Notes: a model not told the origin generated them from the letters alone. A stretch of DNA of 9,757 nt from Coriobacteriia bacterium (GCA_007125735.1 SLCP01000115.1:1-9757); one strand, 5' to 3'. Counted from the first letter of the stretch, positions 1-6,615 are shown. Translations and numbers: made by a program.

Positions 1-94
1 AGCAGCATTCAAAACGGGCCGCCGGGTATCTCTCCGCTGCGAACCCCCTCGAGCCACCGCGTGAATGCGTTGCCATCGCGCGCTGCCATCCGTA
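1..94. other. Window edge, no supported gene
   Basis: This is the sequence downstream of the last gene of the chaperone operon. I see no complete gene, no U-tailed terminator and no convincing tRNA. On the minus strand an ATG lies at 8-6, followed by only two codons before the window ends. It could be the start of a further gene, but no Shine-Dalgarno site sits at normal spacing (the nearest GGAGAG is about 20 nt away). Nothing more can be said from this window. Confidence 0.4.
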
Positions 95-550
95 TCACTC
101 CGGTCCCGTCGGCTCCACGAGCCGCCACACCTCGTCGCGCCACTCGAAATGCGCCTCGGTCGCCGACGTGTTCTCGAACTCACCGCGCACCACGATCGAG
201 TCGTAACCGTCGACGTACTCGACGACCACGTCCGAGGGCATCACCGGTGGGATGCCGGCCGCTTGCATCGTGTCGACCAGCTGGAAGATGAGCGCCATCG
301 GGACGGCCTCGAAGTCCCCGTCGACGTCGCCGAGCACGCCGTCCTCATCGCCATCCGGCCACGACGAGGCGCCGCCGGGAGTCTCGCTTCCGTCGGGGTC
401 TCCGACGCTCGCACCCTGCTCGGGCAGCGAAGGCGCCACTTGCTGAGCACCGCCCCCGCCGAGCCCGCCGGTCACACGAGCGCCAACGAGCGCCGCGAGC
501 AACACGATGCCCACGACGATGAACCATATGTTCTGCCGGGCTGGACTCAT
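95..550 (-). CDS. Membrane-anchored protein of unknown function, last visible gene of the dnaK operon
   Basis: A 151-residue protein I do not recognise. Residues about 8-26 form one hydrophobic segment (an uncleaved signal anchor or a signal peptide). A Gly-rich stretch and an acidic, Asp/Gly/Pro-rich linker (about 30-80) follow. The C-terminal part (about 82-151) looks like a small globular alpha/beta domain that would sit outside the membrane. Its ATG overlaps the hspR stop codon (ATGA, 547-550), and a GGAGGG Shine-Dalgarno site lies inside the hspR end, so it is almost certainly translationally coupled to hspR and expressed with the heat-shock operon. Function is unknown. A role in envelope stress would be only a guess from context. 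The real-gene call rests on operon fit, good start signals and a plausible domain layout. Confidence 0.75.
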   Translation of the reverse strand: MSPARQNIWFIVVGIVLLAALVGARVTGGLGGGGAQQVAPSLPEQGASVGDPDGSETPGGASSWPDGDEDGVLGDVDGDFEAVPMALIFQLVDTMQAAGIPPVMPSDVVVEYVDGYDSIVVRGEFENTSATEAHFEWRDEVWRLVEPTGPE

Positions 551-942
551 GAGCCTTCCCTCCGTACGAGCGAACCACGCCGTACCATGACGATACCCGC
601 CTTCATCTCCGTGTGTGCCGAGCGTCTGCCGGCCGCGTCCTCCGCGTGGCGCCGGAGCCGCTCGATCTCGTCGCGCATCGACTCGACCGTGCGCTCGAGC
701 TCCATGATGCGCTCGACTCCCGCAAGGTTGATGCCCTCGACCTGCGTCAGGTGCTGTATCATCCGGAGCCGCTCGATGTCGGCCTCGGAGTACAGTCGGG
801 TGTTACCCGCCGAGCGTTGCGGCCTGATCAGCCGTCGCCGTTCGTAGATGCGCAGCGTCTGCGGGTGAACGCCCGCGAGCTCGGCCGCCACGCTGATCAT
901 GTAGAGCGGCCTCGACTTGCTTGTACTGTTGCGAGCAGCCAC
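547..942 (-). CDS. hspR: HspR, MerR-family heat-shock repressor
   Basis: A 131-residue MerR-type regulator. Residues about 14-50 hold the winged helix-turn-helix (MISVAAELAGVHPQTLRIYE, then RRLIRP and RNTRLYS-like wing residues GNTRLYSEADIERL). A coiled-coil dimer helix covers about 78-100 and a basic tail (RRGSLVRREGS) follows, as in actinobacterial HspR. HspR of Streptomyces and Mycobacterium represses its own dnaK operon by binding HAIR inverted repeats, with DnaK as co-repressor. The gene's place after dnaJ fits this exactly. The start is a GTG at 942 preceded by GAGGAGG with 6 nt spacing. It lies 58 nt after the dnaJ stop, and the gap contains a small hairpin. The stop overlaps the next gene. 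The likely operator is the HAIR-like element at 4747-4767. Confidence 0.96.
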   Translation of the reverse strand: MAARNSTSKSRPLYMISVAAELAGVHPQTLRIYERRRLIRPQRSAGNTRLYSEADIERLRMIQHLTQVEGINLAGVERIMELERTVESMRDEIERLRRHAEDAAGRRSAHTEMKAGIVMVRRGSLVRREGS

Positions 943-967
943 TGTCGTCCTCCTCGGGCCGCGCGCC

Positions 968-985
968 GCTGCCGTTACCGGCAGC
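968..985 (-). other. Intercistronic stem-loop between dnaJ and hspR
   Basis: A perfect 7-bp inverted repeat (GCTGCCG / CGGCAGC) with a GTAA (GNRA) tetraloop on the minus strand, placed 8-10 nt before the hspR Shine-Dalgarno site. There is no U-tract, so it is not an obvious terminator. It may mark an mRNA processing or stability point that sets hspR level relative to dnaJ. That role is inference. Confidence 0.5.
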
Positions 986-1000
986 TGCGACCCATCGCCA

Positions 1001-2128
1001 CTACCTGATATGTGCGCGCACGTCGCCGGTGTGCGACGACGCGAATCTGTTGAGCAGTTCCTTCTGTTCGGCCGTCAAGTCACTCGGCACGACGACCTTC
1101 ATCCTGACCTTGAGGTCTCCTCGGCCGGCACCCTTGAGCTTGGGAGCGCCTTTGCCCTTGAGCCGGTGTACGGCTCCGTCCTGCGTGCCCGGAGCGATCT
1201 TGAGCTTCACCTTCCCGCCCTCGGGCACCGGGATCGTGACCTCGGTGCCGAGCGCCGCCTCGGTGATCGTGATCGGCAGCTCCATCACGACATCGGCGCC
1301 GTCCCGCGTGAAGTACGGGTGCGGCTTGATGTGCGTCACGACGTAGAGGTCACCCGCGGGGGCGCCACCCTCGCCGGGCTCGCCCTTGCCTTTGAAGCGC
1401 AGCTTTCCGCCGTCGGTCACGCCGGGAGGGACGTTAACCGTGACCGGCTTGATGCGGGTAGCCCGCCCGACCCCCTTACACGCCGCACACGGGTTCTCGA
1501 TGACGCTGCCGGACCCACCACACCGCGGGCACGGGCGCGAGAACGCGAACATGCCTCCCTGCCCCTGGCTGACGTGTCCGGTGCCGCTGCACGTGGGGCA
1601 TGTCGTCGCCGAGGTTCCCGGTTTGGCGCCCGAACCCTTGCACACCGAACACGTCTCGGCGCGCTCGACGTCGACTTTGGTCGACACACCCGCAAGCGCC
1701 TCGTCGAACCCGAGCGTGATCTCGTAGGTCAGATCGCGTCCGCGACGCGCACCGCGCCCGGCGCTCGTACCGGTCCGCGTGCCGCCGAACCCGCCGCCAC
1801 CGAAGACGTCGCCGAAGATGTCGCCCAAGTCGACGTGTTCGTAGGAGAATCCGCCGCCGGCCCCGGGTGGCCATCCACCAGGGGCGCCACCAGGTCCGCC
1901 CGGCGCTCCCGCCCCACCGAAGTACGCACCGTACTGATCGTACTGCTTGCGCTTCTCCGGGTCCGACAACACCTCGTAGGCCTCGTTGATCTCCTTGAAC
2001 TTCTCCTCGGAGCCACCGGCGTCGGGGTGGTGCTTGCGCGCGAGTTTACGGAACGCCTTCTTGATCTCGTCGGCCGAGGCGCTCTTCTTCACGCCGAGTA
2101 TGTCGTAGTAGTCCTTGGTGGCAGGCAT
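1001..2128 (-). CDS. dnaJ: Chaperone protein DnaJ (Hsp40, type I)
   Basis: A 375-residue type I DnaJ, the J-domain co-chaperone that stimulates DnaK ATP hydrolysis and delivers unfolded clients in the cytoplasm. The J domain covers residues 1-70 with the HPD motif at 34-36. A Gly/Phe-rich region follows (about 70-120) with DIFGDVFG at 103-110. The zinc-binding domain has all four CxxCxGxG repeats intact (Cys160/163, 177/180, 200/203, 214/217). Two beta-rich substrate-binding domains fill the C-terminal part, with the usual PPGV and GDLYV motifs. Length and layout are normal for the family. The ATG lies 3 nt after the grpE stop and its GAGGAG Shine-Dalgarno site overlaps the grpE end, so it is translated from the dnaK operon mRNA. 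It ends in TAG. Confidence 0.98.
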   Translation of the reverse strand: MPATKDYYDILGVKKSASADEIKKAFRKLARKHHPDAGGSEEKFKEINEAYEVLSDPEKRKQYDQYGAYFGGAGAPGGPGGAPGGWPPGAGGGFSYEHVDLGDIFGDVFGGGGFGGTRTGTSAGRGARRGRDLTYEITLGFDEALAGVSTKVDVERAETCSVCKGSGAKPGTSATTCPTCSGTGHVSQGQGGMFAFSRPCPRCGGSGSVIENPCAACKGVGRATRIKPVTVNVPPGVTDGGKLRFKGKGEPGEGGAPAGDLYVVTHIKPHPYFTRDGADVVMELPITITEAALGTEVTIPVPEGGKVKLKIAPGTQDGAVHRLKGKGAPKLKGAGRGDLKVRMKVVVPSDLTAEQKELLNRFASSHTGDVRAHIR

Positions 2129-2131
2129 CGT

Positions 2132-2728
2132 CTACTCCTCGGCCGGAGGACCTCCGGTGGACACGACGACCATCGCTGCGCGTACGGTACGCCCGTGCAT
2201 CTCGTAGCCCTTCTGGAACACCTCCACAACGGTGCCCTCGGGAACGCTCGCGTCCTCCTTCTGGCCCACCGCCTGGTGGACGAGCGCGTCGAACGGCTGT
2301 CCGACCGGGTCGACCTCGACGACGCCCTCCTTGGCGAGTACGTCACGAAGCTGGCCGAGGACCATCTCGACCCCGGTGCTGAGCTCGGCGACATCACCGC
2401 CCTCCGCAGCGTGGGCGATCGCACGCTCGAGGTTGTCGACCACGGGCAGCAGGTTCTCGACGATCCGCTCGCCCGCGCGCTTCACCGCGTCGGCGTGGTC
2501 GCGCGCCATGCGCTTGCGGTAGTTGTCGAACTCCGCCTGGACGCGTTGGGCGGTGTCAAGATGGCGCGCCACTTCCCCGCGCGCCGCCTCGAGCTCGGCC
2601 ATGAGCTGGTCACCGCGCAACTCGAACTCCTCGCCGAGATCCGCCTCGAGCTCGGGGTCGACGGCGGGCTCGCGGACCTCCTCGGGAGGACCATGTCCCG
2701 CAGCCGTGTCGTGTGACCTCTTTCGCAT
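2132..2728 (-). CDS. grpE: GrpE, nucleotide exchange factor of DnaK
   Basis: A 198-residue GrpE, which releases ADP from DnaK and so resets the chaperone cycle. An acidic, disordered N-terminus (about 1-35) leads into a long coiled-coil helix (about 36-85, with FDNYRKRM near 67-74). A helical part containing LLPVVDNLERA follows. The C-terminal beta domain has the family signature around FQKGYEMHGRTVRAAMVVVS (about 170-190). The gene sits between dnaK and dnaJ with gaps of only 2 and 3 nt, the standard actinobacterial order. The Shine-Dalgarno site (GGAG about 10 nt before the ATG) is weaker than those of its neighbours, consistent with coupled translation from dnaK. Confidence 0.97.
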   Translation of the reverse strand: MRKRSHDTAAGHGPPEEVREPAVDPELEADLGEEFELRGDQLMAELEAARGEVARHLDTAQRVQAEFDNYRKRMARDHADAVKRAGERIVENLLPVVDNLERAIAHAAEGGDVAELSTGVEMVLGQLRDVLAKEGVVEVDPVGQPFDALVHQAVGQKEDASVPEGTVVEVFQKGYEMHGRTVRAAMVVVSTGGPPAEE

Positions 2729-2730
2729 AG

Positions 2731-4641
2731 CTACTTGTCTCCGTCCTCGTCGACGACCTCGTAATCGGCCTCGACGACCTCTTCCTCGTCGGCAGGAGTC
2801 GCCTCATCGCCAGCCGCCTCGCCGGACTCGCTCGCCGCCTGCGCCTCGGCGTAGACGATCTCCGCGAGCTTGTATCCGGCCTGCTGGAGCGTGTCGGTGG
2901 CGGCCTTGATCGCGTCGGTGTCGTCGCCCTCGAGAGCGGACTTCATCTCGGCGATGGCCTCCTCGGCCGCCGTCTTCGTCTCCTCCGGCACCTTGTCGCC
3001 GAGGTCTGCGAGCGTCTTCTCGGTCGAGTAGGCGAGCGTGTCGGCGGTGTTGCGCGCCTCGGCCGCCTCCTTCTTGGCGCGGTCCTCATCGGCGTGCGAC
3101 TCGGCGTCGGTGACCATACGCTCGACCTCTTCGTCGGAGAGCGCGGTCGTGCCGGAGATCGTGATCTTCTGCTCCTGACCGGTACCCTGGTCTTTGGCCG
3201 AGACGTTCACGATGCCGTTGGCGTCGATATCGAACGTGACCTCGATCTGCGGGATACCGCGGGGTGCCGGCGGGATGTTCATGAGGTGGAACTTGCCGAG
3301 CGTCTTGTTGTCCGCTGCCATCTCGCGCTCGCCCTGGAGCACGTGGATCTCGACCGAGGTCTGGCTATCGGCGGCCGTGGTGTACGTCTCGGTCTTGCGC
3401 GTGGGAATCGTGGTGTTGCGCTCGATCATCTTGGTCATCACACCGCCGAGCGTCTCGACGCCGAGCGAAAGCGGGGTCACATCGAGCAGGAGGATGTCCT
3501 TGACGTCGCCCGCGAGCACGCCACCCTGGATCGCGGCGCCTACAGCGACGACCTCATCGGGGTTCACACCCTTGTGCGGGTCCTTGCCGGTGATCGACTT
3601 CACCATCTCGACGACCGCAGGCATCCTCGTCGAGCCACCCACGAGGATGACGTGCTCCACCTCGGACGCTTTGATCCCGGCGTCCTTGATCGCGGCCTCG
3701 ACCGGCTTCTTGCACCGGTCGAGCAGGTCGCTCGTGATCTTCTGGAACTCGGCCCTCGTCAGGCTGTAGTCGAGGTGCTTCGGCCCGCTGGCATCGGCCG
3801 TCACGAACGGCAGGTTGATCTGGGTGGTCTGCGTGGTCGACAGCTCCATCTTGGCCTTCTCGGCGGCCTCTTTGAGCCGCTGCAGGGCCATCTTGTCGGC
3901 ACGCAGGTCGATGCCCTGGTCCGCCTTGAACTTGTCGGCGAGCCAGTCGATGACGCGCTGGTCCCAGTCGTCGCCGCCAAGGTGGTTGTCGCCCGAGGTC
4001 GACTTGACCTCGAACACGCCCTCGCCGATCTCGAGGACCGACACGTCGAACGTGCCGCCGCCGAGGTCGAACACGAGGATCGTCTGGTTCTCGTCGCCCT
4101 TGTCCAGGCCGTACGCGAGCGCGGCGGCCGTAGGCTCGTTGATGATGCGTTTCACCTCGAGACCGGCGATCTTGCCGGCATCCTTGGTGGCCTGACGCTG
4201 CATGTCGTTGAAGTACGCAGGCACCGTGATGACCGCCTCGGTCACCTTCTCGCCGAGGTACGCCTCCGCATCGGCCTTGAGCTTCTGCAGCACCATCGCC
4301 GAGATCTCCTCGGGCGTGTAGTGCTTGCCCTCGATGTCGACGTTGACCCGGCCGTCCTTGCCCTTGCTCACGTTGTACGCGATCGTCTTGCGCTCGGACT
4401 CGGTCTCCTCGAACTTGCGGCCGACGAACCGCTTGATCGAGGTGATCGTGTTCTCCGGGTTGGTGATCGCTTGGTTCTTCGCCGCCTTGCCTACGACCCG
4501 CTCACCGTCTTTGCGAAACGCGACGACGCTTGGCGTGGTGCGATCCCCCTCGGCATTGATGATGACCGCGGGCTCACCACCCTCGAGCACGGCGACGGCC
4601 GAGTTGGTCGTTCCTAGGTCGATTCCGATGACCTTTCCCAT
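2731..4641 (-). CDS. dnaK: Chaperone protein DnaK (Hsp70)
   Basis: A 636-residue Hsp70 that binds unfolded segments in an ATP-dependent cycle with DnaJ and GrpE. The nucleotide-binding domain starts with the phosphate loop GIDLGTTNS (6-14), and the second loop DLGGGTFDVS is at about 192-201. The interdomain linker DILLLDVTPLS lies at about 382-392. The substrate-binding domain and helical lid follow, ending in the typical acidic tail with YEVVDED. The ATG at 4641 is chosen because the family starts at MGKVIGIDLG and because AAAGGAGA lies 7-8 nt upstream. An in-frame ATG at 4731 would add 30 residues that do not resemble DnaK and would fall at the predicted transcription start. Compared with mycobacterial DnaK, about 22 extra residues lie between Arg71 and the EGKHYTPEEIS motif. 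It is the first gene of the HspR-controlled operon. Confidence 0.98.
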   Translation of the reverse strand: MGKVIGIDLGTTNSAVAVLEGGEPAVIINAEGDRTTPSVVAFRKDGERVVGKAAKNQAITNPENTITSIKRFVGRKFEETESERKTIAYNVSKGKDGRVNVDIEGKHYTPEEISAMVLQKLKADAEAYLGEKVTEAVITVPAYFNDMQRQATKDAGKIAGLEVKRIINEPTAAALAYGLDKGDENQTILVFDLGGGTFDVSVLEIGEGVFEVKSTSGDNHLGGDDWDQRVIDWLADKFKADQGIDLRADKMALQRLKEAAEKAKMELSTTQTTQINLPFVTADASGPKHLDYSLTRAEFQKITSDLLDRCKKPVEAAIKDAGIKASEVEHVILVGGSTRMPAVVEMVKSITGKDPHKGVNPDEVVAVGAAIQGGVLAGDVKDILLLDVTPLSLGVETLGGVMTKMIERNTTIPTRKTETYTTAADSQTSVEIHVLQGEREMAADNKTLGKFHLMNIPPAPRGIPQIEVTFDIDANGIVNVSAKDQGTGQEQKITISGTTALSDEEVERMVTDAESHADEDRAKKEAAEARNTADTLAYSTEKTLADLGDKVPEETKTAAEEAIAEMKSALEGDDTDAIKAATDTLQQAGYKLAEIVYAEAQAASESGEAAGDEATPADEEEVVEADYEVVDEDGDK

Positions 4642-4648
4642 CGTACGT

Positions 4649-4656
4649 TCTCCTTT
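4649..4656 (-). promoter_or_regulatory. dnaK ribosome binding site
   Basis: AAAGGAGA on the minus strand with 7 nt before the ATG at 4641. It settles the dnaK start over the longer in-frame ATG at 4731. Confidence 0.85.
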
Positions 4657-4660
4657 CCGA

Positions 4661-4682
4661 GCGCCTGCGCCCCCACAGGCGC
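4661..4682 (-). other. Leader hairpin 2 before the dnaK ribosome binding site
   Basis: A perfect 7-bp inverted repeat (GCGCCTG / CAGGCGC) with an 8-nt G-rich loop in the dnaK 5' leader. It ends 4 nt before AAAGGAGA, close enough to influence ribosome access. Visible directly in the sequence. A regulatory role is inference. Confidence 0.5.
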
Positions 4683-4703
4683 GGCATGTCTGGTATAGGT
4701 AGT

Positions 4704-4732
4704 AGTGCGGCCGCGTAGGAGAAGGCCGCACT
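4704..4732 (-). other. Leader hairpin 1 at the dnaK transcript 5' end
   Basis: A perfect 9-bp inverted repeat (AGTGCGGCC / GGCCGCACT) with an 11-nt loop. Given the -10 box at 4738-4743, transcription should begin near 4731, so this stem would form the very 5' end of the dnaK mRNA, a position where stem-loops often protect against decay. It is not a CIRCE element, which has TTAGCACTC arms. Confidence 0.55.
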
Positions 4733-4737
4733 CGGCA

Positions 4738-4766
4738 ATGCTAGAATCTGAGTCCTACGCTGTCAA
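4738..4766 (-). promoter_or_regulatory. dnaK operon promoter (sigma70-type)
   Basis: On the minus strand a perfect -35 TTGACA (4761-4766) is followed by exactly 17 nt and a -10 TAGCAT (4738-4743, 4 of 6 consensus bases). The predicted start is near 4731, giving a leader of about 90 nt. The HspR operator overlaps this promoter, so repression would be by occlusion. Confidence 0.75.
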
Positions 4767-4767
4767 G
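4747..4767 (-). promoter_or_regulatory. HAIR-like operator for HspR
   Basis: The minus strand reads CTTGACA, 7 nt, ACTCAGA, against the published HAIR consensus CTTGAGT-N7-ACTCAAG. Each arm matches 5 of 7 bases and the 7-nt spacing is exact. The left arm includes the -35 box and the right arm lies in the spacer, an ideal place for repression. Together with hspR in the same operon this supports an autoregulatory loop. Confidence 0.7.
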
Positions 4768-4835
4768 TTATATGGCAACGTGTTCCCTATACCCCTACAG
4801 CGATCACCATAACCCGCTCCCGCTCTAAATCACCC

Positions 4836-4864
4836 TTTACAGCATGGCGCGTGGCCGATAAGGT
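4836..4864 (+). promoter_or_regulatory. Candidate promoter of the ferredoxin gene
   Basis: TTTACA (4836-4841, 5 of 6 to TTGACA), a 17-nt spacer, then TAAGGT (4859-4864, a TANNNT type -10 common in high-GC Actinobacteria). The start would be near 4871, with a leader of about 48 nt. It diverges from the dnaK promoter about 70 bp away. Confidence 0.45.
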
Positions 4865-4884
4865 ACGGCACGACCCACACGGCG

Positions 4885-4905
4885 ATGGCGTGCTTCGCAC
4901 GCCAT
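4885..4905 (+). other. Leader hairpin before the ferredoxin ribosome binding site
   Basis: A perfect 9-bp inverted repeat (ATGGCGTGC / GCACGCCAT) around a TTC loop, ending 2 nt before GAGGAGGA (4908-4915), the Shine-Dalgarno site. It may tune translation or mRNA stability. It has no U-tract and lies after the promoter. Confidence 0.5.
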
Positions 4906-4918
4906 ACGAGGAGGATCG

Positions 4919-5107
4919 ATGCCCCGCCCCATCATCGTGCAAGAGGACTGTTCCGCCTGCGGGATCTGTGTCGACGTCTGTCCCGAAGGCGTCCTCGAGC
5001 TCGTCGGTGACGTCGCCGCACCAGTCAAGGAAGACGAGTGCACCGCATGTGCGGCATGCCTCGAAGAGTGCCCGATGGGCGCTATCAGCGAGATAGAAGA
5101 GGACTGA
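4919..5107 (+). CDS. 2[4Fe-4S] ferredoxin
   Basis: A 62-residue bacterial-type ferredoxin that carries low-potential electrons in the cytoplasm. Two cluster motifs are complete: C11-x2-C14-x2-C17-x3-C21-P and C41-x2-C44-x2-C47-x3-C51-P. By the family rule, Cys11/14/17 with Cys51 hold one cluster and Cys41/44/47 with Cys21 the other. The acidic overall charge and length match clostridial-type ferredoxins. ATG has a very strong GAGGAGGA site with short spacing. The gene stands alone on the plus strand, diverging from dnaK and converging on the UDG-like gene with only 5 nt between stop codons. Its redox partner is not in this window. Such ferredoxins suit an anaerobic or microaerobic metabolism. 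Confidence 0.96.
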   Translation: MPRPIIVQEDCSACGICVDVCPEGVLELVGDVAAPVKEDECTACAACLEECPMGAISEIEED

Positions 5108-5112
5108 AGCGC

Positions 5113-5676
5113 CTAGAGTGACGGGGGTCTCGGCGACAGCGTCTTGAGCTGTCGCCACACGCGCCGCTTCAGCGCCTCGTCCGCCAGCGACTCCTCGAGT
5201 CCGTCGGCAGCGACAAAGACCCTCCCGTGTGCGCGAACGAGCCGGCCGGATCTCAGCGCACCCAGCTCGAACGCGATCCCCGCGACCTGCGCGGCGACTC
5301 GATCGAGAGCGACGACCGCATACGGATCCACAGCCTCCACCTGCATGCGCAACCGAGCGCCGAGCACTTCTTCGTCGATGTCGGGCTCGGGCCGTGCGAC
5401 CGTAGCGAACACCGATGCCGGATCGAAGCCGAGCGCCTCGAGGGCCTTGCGTGCCGCCTCCCCGTCAGGACCGCTGAGTGCGGCACCCCCCGCCGCCTCG
5501 GCAGGACCTGGATCCCCTTTGACGACTGCCACCTCCGCGAACACGTCTCCGCTCCACGGAACAGCGTCTGCTCCCTGGGCGACACGATTCGCAGCCTCAA
5601 GCTCCGCCTGAGCCTTCGACGCGAACGCATCCCGCAGCTCGCGCTCGTCCGGAGGATGCGCGCCGTCCGCACTCAT
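5113..5676 (-). CDS. Cysteine-free, degenerate uracil-DNA-glycosylase-like protein
   Basis: A 187-residue protein. I read residues about 48-180 as a worn copy of the family-4 UDG fold. VVKGDPGPAEAAGG-x-ALSG (about 51-69) lines up with the GEAPGxxExxxGxPFVG motif. VFATVARPEP (about 94-103) lines up with the segment after the second strand. The AVVALDRVAAQVAG strand-helix (about 118-131) matches the VIVALGRVAAxxLLG segment. DEALKRRVWRQL near the end matches the helix after the HPAxLLR motif. Family-4 enzymes use four FeS cysteines and conserved acidic, Asn and His residues. Here there is no cysteine at all, and the GEAPG Glu and HPA His are not seen. Enzymatic activity is therefore doubtful. 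The ATG overlaps the epimerase stop (ATGA), so the two genes are coupled. The homology is my reading of motif order and needs a profile search. Confidence 0.7.
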   Translation of the reverse strand: MSADGAHPPDERELRDAFASKAQAELEAANRVAQGADAVPWSGDVFAEVAVVKGDPGPAEAAGGAALSGPDGEAARKALEALGFDPASVFATVARPEPDIDEEVLGARLRMQVEAVDPYAVVALDRVAAQVAGIAFELGALRSGRLVRAHGRVFVAADGLEESLADEALKRRVWRQLKTLSPRPPSL

Positions 5677-6605
5677 CGCTGGGCGAACCACCTGAACGTC
5701 GGACCCAGGCCCGTCGCAAGGGGGACACTCGCGCGCCAGCCGAGCACGTCTGCTGCTTTCGCCGGATCGAGAGCGCTGCGACGGACATCGCCCTCGCGCT
5801 CCGAGCCATACTCGAAGGGAGCGAAGAACCCGGCGACGGGGCGAAGCGTGTCGGCGAGCGCCTGGACGGTCGTCTCCGTACCGGTGGAGATGTTGTAGGC
5901 TCCCGCCGCGCCCTGCCCGCCGAGAGCCTCCTCGTGAGCGATGGCCGTCAGAAGCGCTCCCACGACATCGCCGACGAAGATGAAGTCGCGCGTCTGTATC
6001 CCATCCCCGTAGATGACCGGAGTCTCGCCCCCGGCGAGCGCCTGGCAGAAGACGGCGACCACCCCTCCCTCGCCGGTAGCATCCTGGCGCGGTCCGTACA
6101 CGTTGGAGAAACGCAGTGACGCGAAATCGCACCCGGAGTCCGCGAGCTCATCGGCGAGCACCTCCTCGGCGGAGAGCTTCGATACCCCGTACGGGTTCAC
6201 CGGCTCGGTGCGCGAGCCCTCGCGCAAGGGGATCTCGGCCGGCTCACCATAGACAGCTGCCGAGGAGGCCGAGAGCACCCTGCGTGCGCCCACCGCGCGT
6301 GCCGCGCGCGCCACCGCTCGAGTCCCCTCGACGTTCACCGCGCGGTCACGCTCGGGGTCGGCGAAGGATGCCGCAACGCTCGGCTGAGCAGCGAGGTGTA
6401 CGACCACTTCGGGCGCGAACTCAGCGAACACCTCTGGCAGGCGGGAGTCGAGGATGTCCATCGTGCGCGTGACGGCACCGGGATGGAGGTTGTCCGGCGA
6501 GCCACTCGACAGGTCGTCGATAACGCACACGTCGTGCGCCTGCACGAGGACATGGACGAGATTGGAGCCGATGAACCCGGCGCCCCCGGTAACGATGATG
6601 CGCAT
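5673..6605 (-). CDS. NAD-dependent nucleotide-sugar epimerase (UDP-glucose 4-epimerase type, extended SDR)
   Basis: A 310-residue extended short-chain dehydrogenase/reductase. The Rossmann NAD site TGGAGFIGS is at 6-14 and the acidic ribose-binding DD at 30-31. HLAAQ lies at 70-74. The catalytic region has SASSAAVYG (112-120) and the YxxxK pair Tyr139/Lys143. NVYGPRQ follows at 168-174, and the substrate-side RDFIFVGDV segment at about 206-214. The family interconverts UDP-glucose and UDP-galactose, or related UDP-sugars, feeding surface polysaccharide or glycan synthesis. The exact substrate cannot be told from sequence. ATG at 6605 has AGGGAGA 5 nt upstream, inside the sortase 3' end. The gene lies 10 nt after the sortase stop and overlaps the next gene, so all three appear cotranscribed. 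Confidence 0.93.
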   Translation of the reverse strand: MRIIVTGGAGFIGSNLVHVLVQAHDVCVIDDLSSGSPDNLHPGAVTRTMDILDSRLPEVFAEFAPEVVVHLAAQPSVAASFADPERDRAVNVEGTRAVARAARAVGARRVLSASSAAVYGEPAEIPLREGSRTEPVNPYGVSKLSAEEVLADELADSGCDFASLRFSNVYGPRQDATGEGGVVAVFCQALAGGETPVIYGDGIQTRDFIFVGDVVGALLTAIAHEEALGGQGAAGAYNISTGTETTVQALADTLRPVAGFFAPFEYGSEREGDVRRSALDPAKAADVLGWRASVPLATGLGPTFRWFAQR

Positions 6606-6615
6606 GAGTGTCTCC

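Noticed and set aside
1..70. tRNA-Ser-like start on the minus strand (GGAGAGATACCC)
   Set aside because: The D-stem has no GGG partner and the rest is cut off by the window edge, so no cloverleaf can be supported.
917..2716. 599-codon open frame on the plus strand opposite dnaJ/grpE
   Set aside because: High-GC shadow frame. It lies wholly against certain dnaJ and grpE genes and its protein is a low-complexity Arg/Leu/Val-rich translation without any recognisable domain.
3094..4617. 507-codon open frame on the plus strand opposite dnaK
   Set aside because: Antisense shadow of dnaK with biased His/Arg/Leu composition, no domain and no proper start signal.
4642..4731. Thirty-residue N-terminal extension of DnaK from the ATG at 4731
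   Set aside because: The family begins at MGKVIGIDLG, a strong ribosome binding site precedes that codon, and the extension would begin at the predicted transcription start and cross two hairpins.
4704..4732. CIRCE element for HrcA
   Set aside because: Arms are AGTGCGGCC/GGCCGCACT, not TTAGCACTC/GAGTGCTAA, and regulation by HspR explains the operon.
5677..6132. Extended reading of the UDG-like gene back into the epimerase
   Set aside because: The upstream part is an out-of-frame Arg-rich translation of the epimerase. The ATG at 5676 overlapping the epimerase stop is a normal coupled start.
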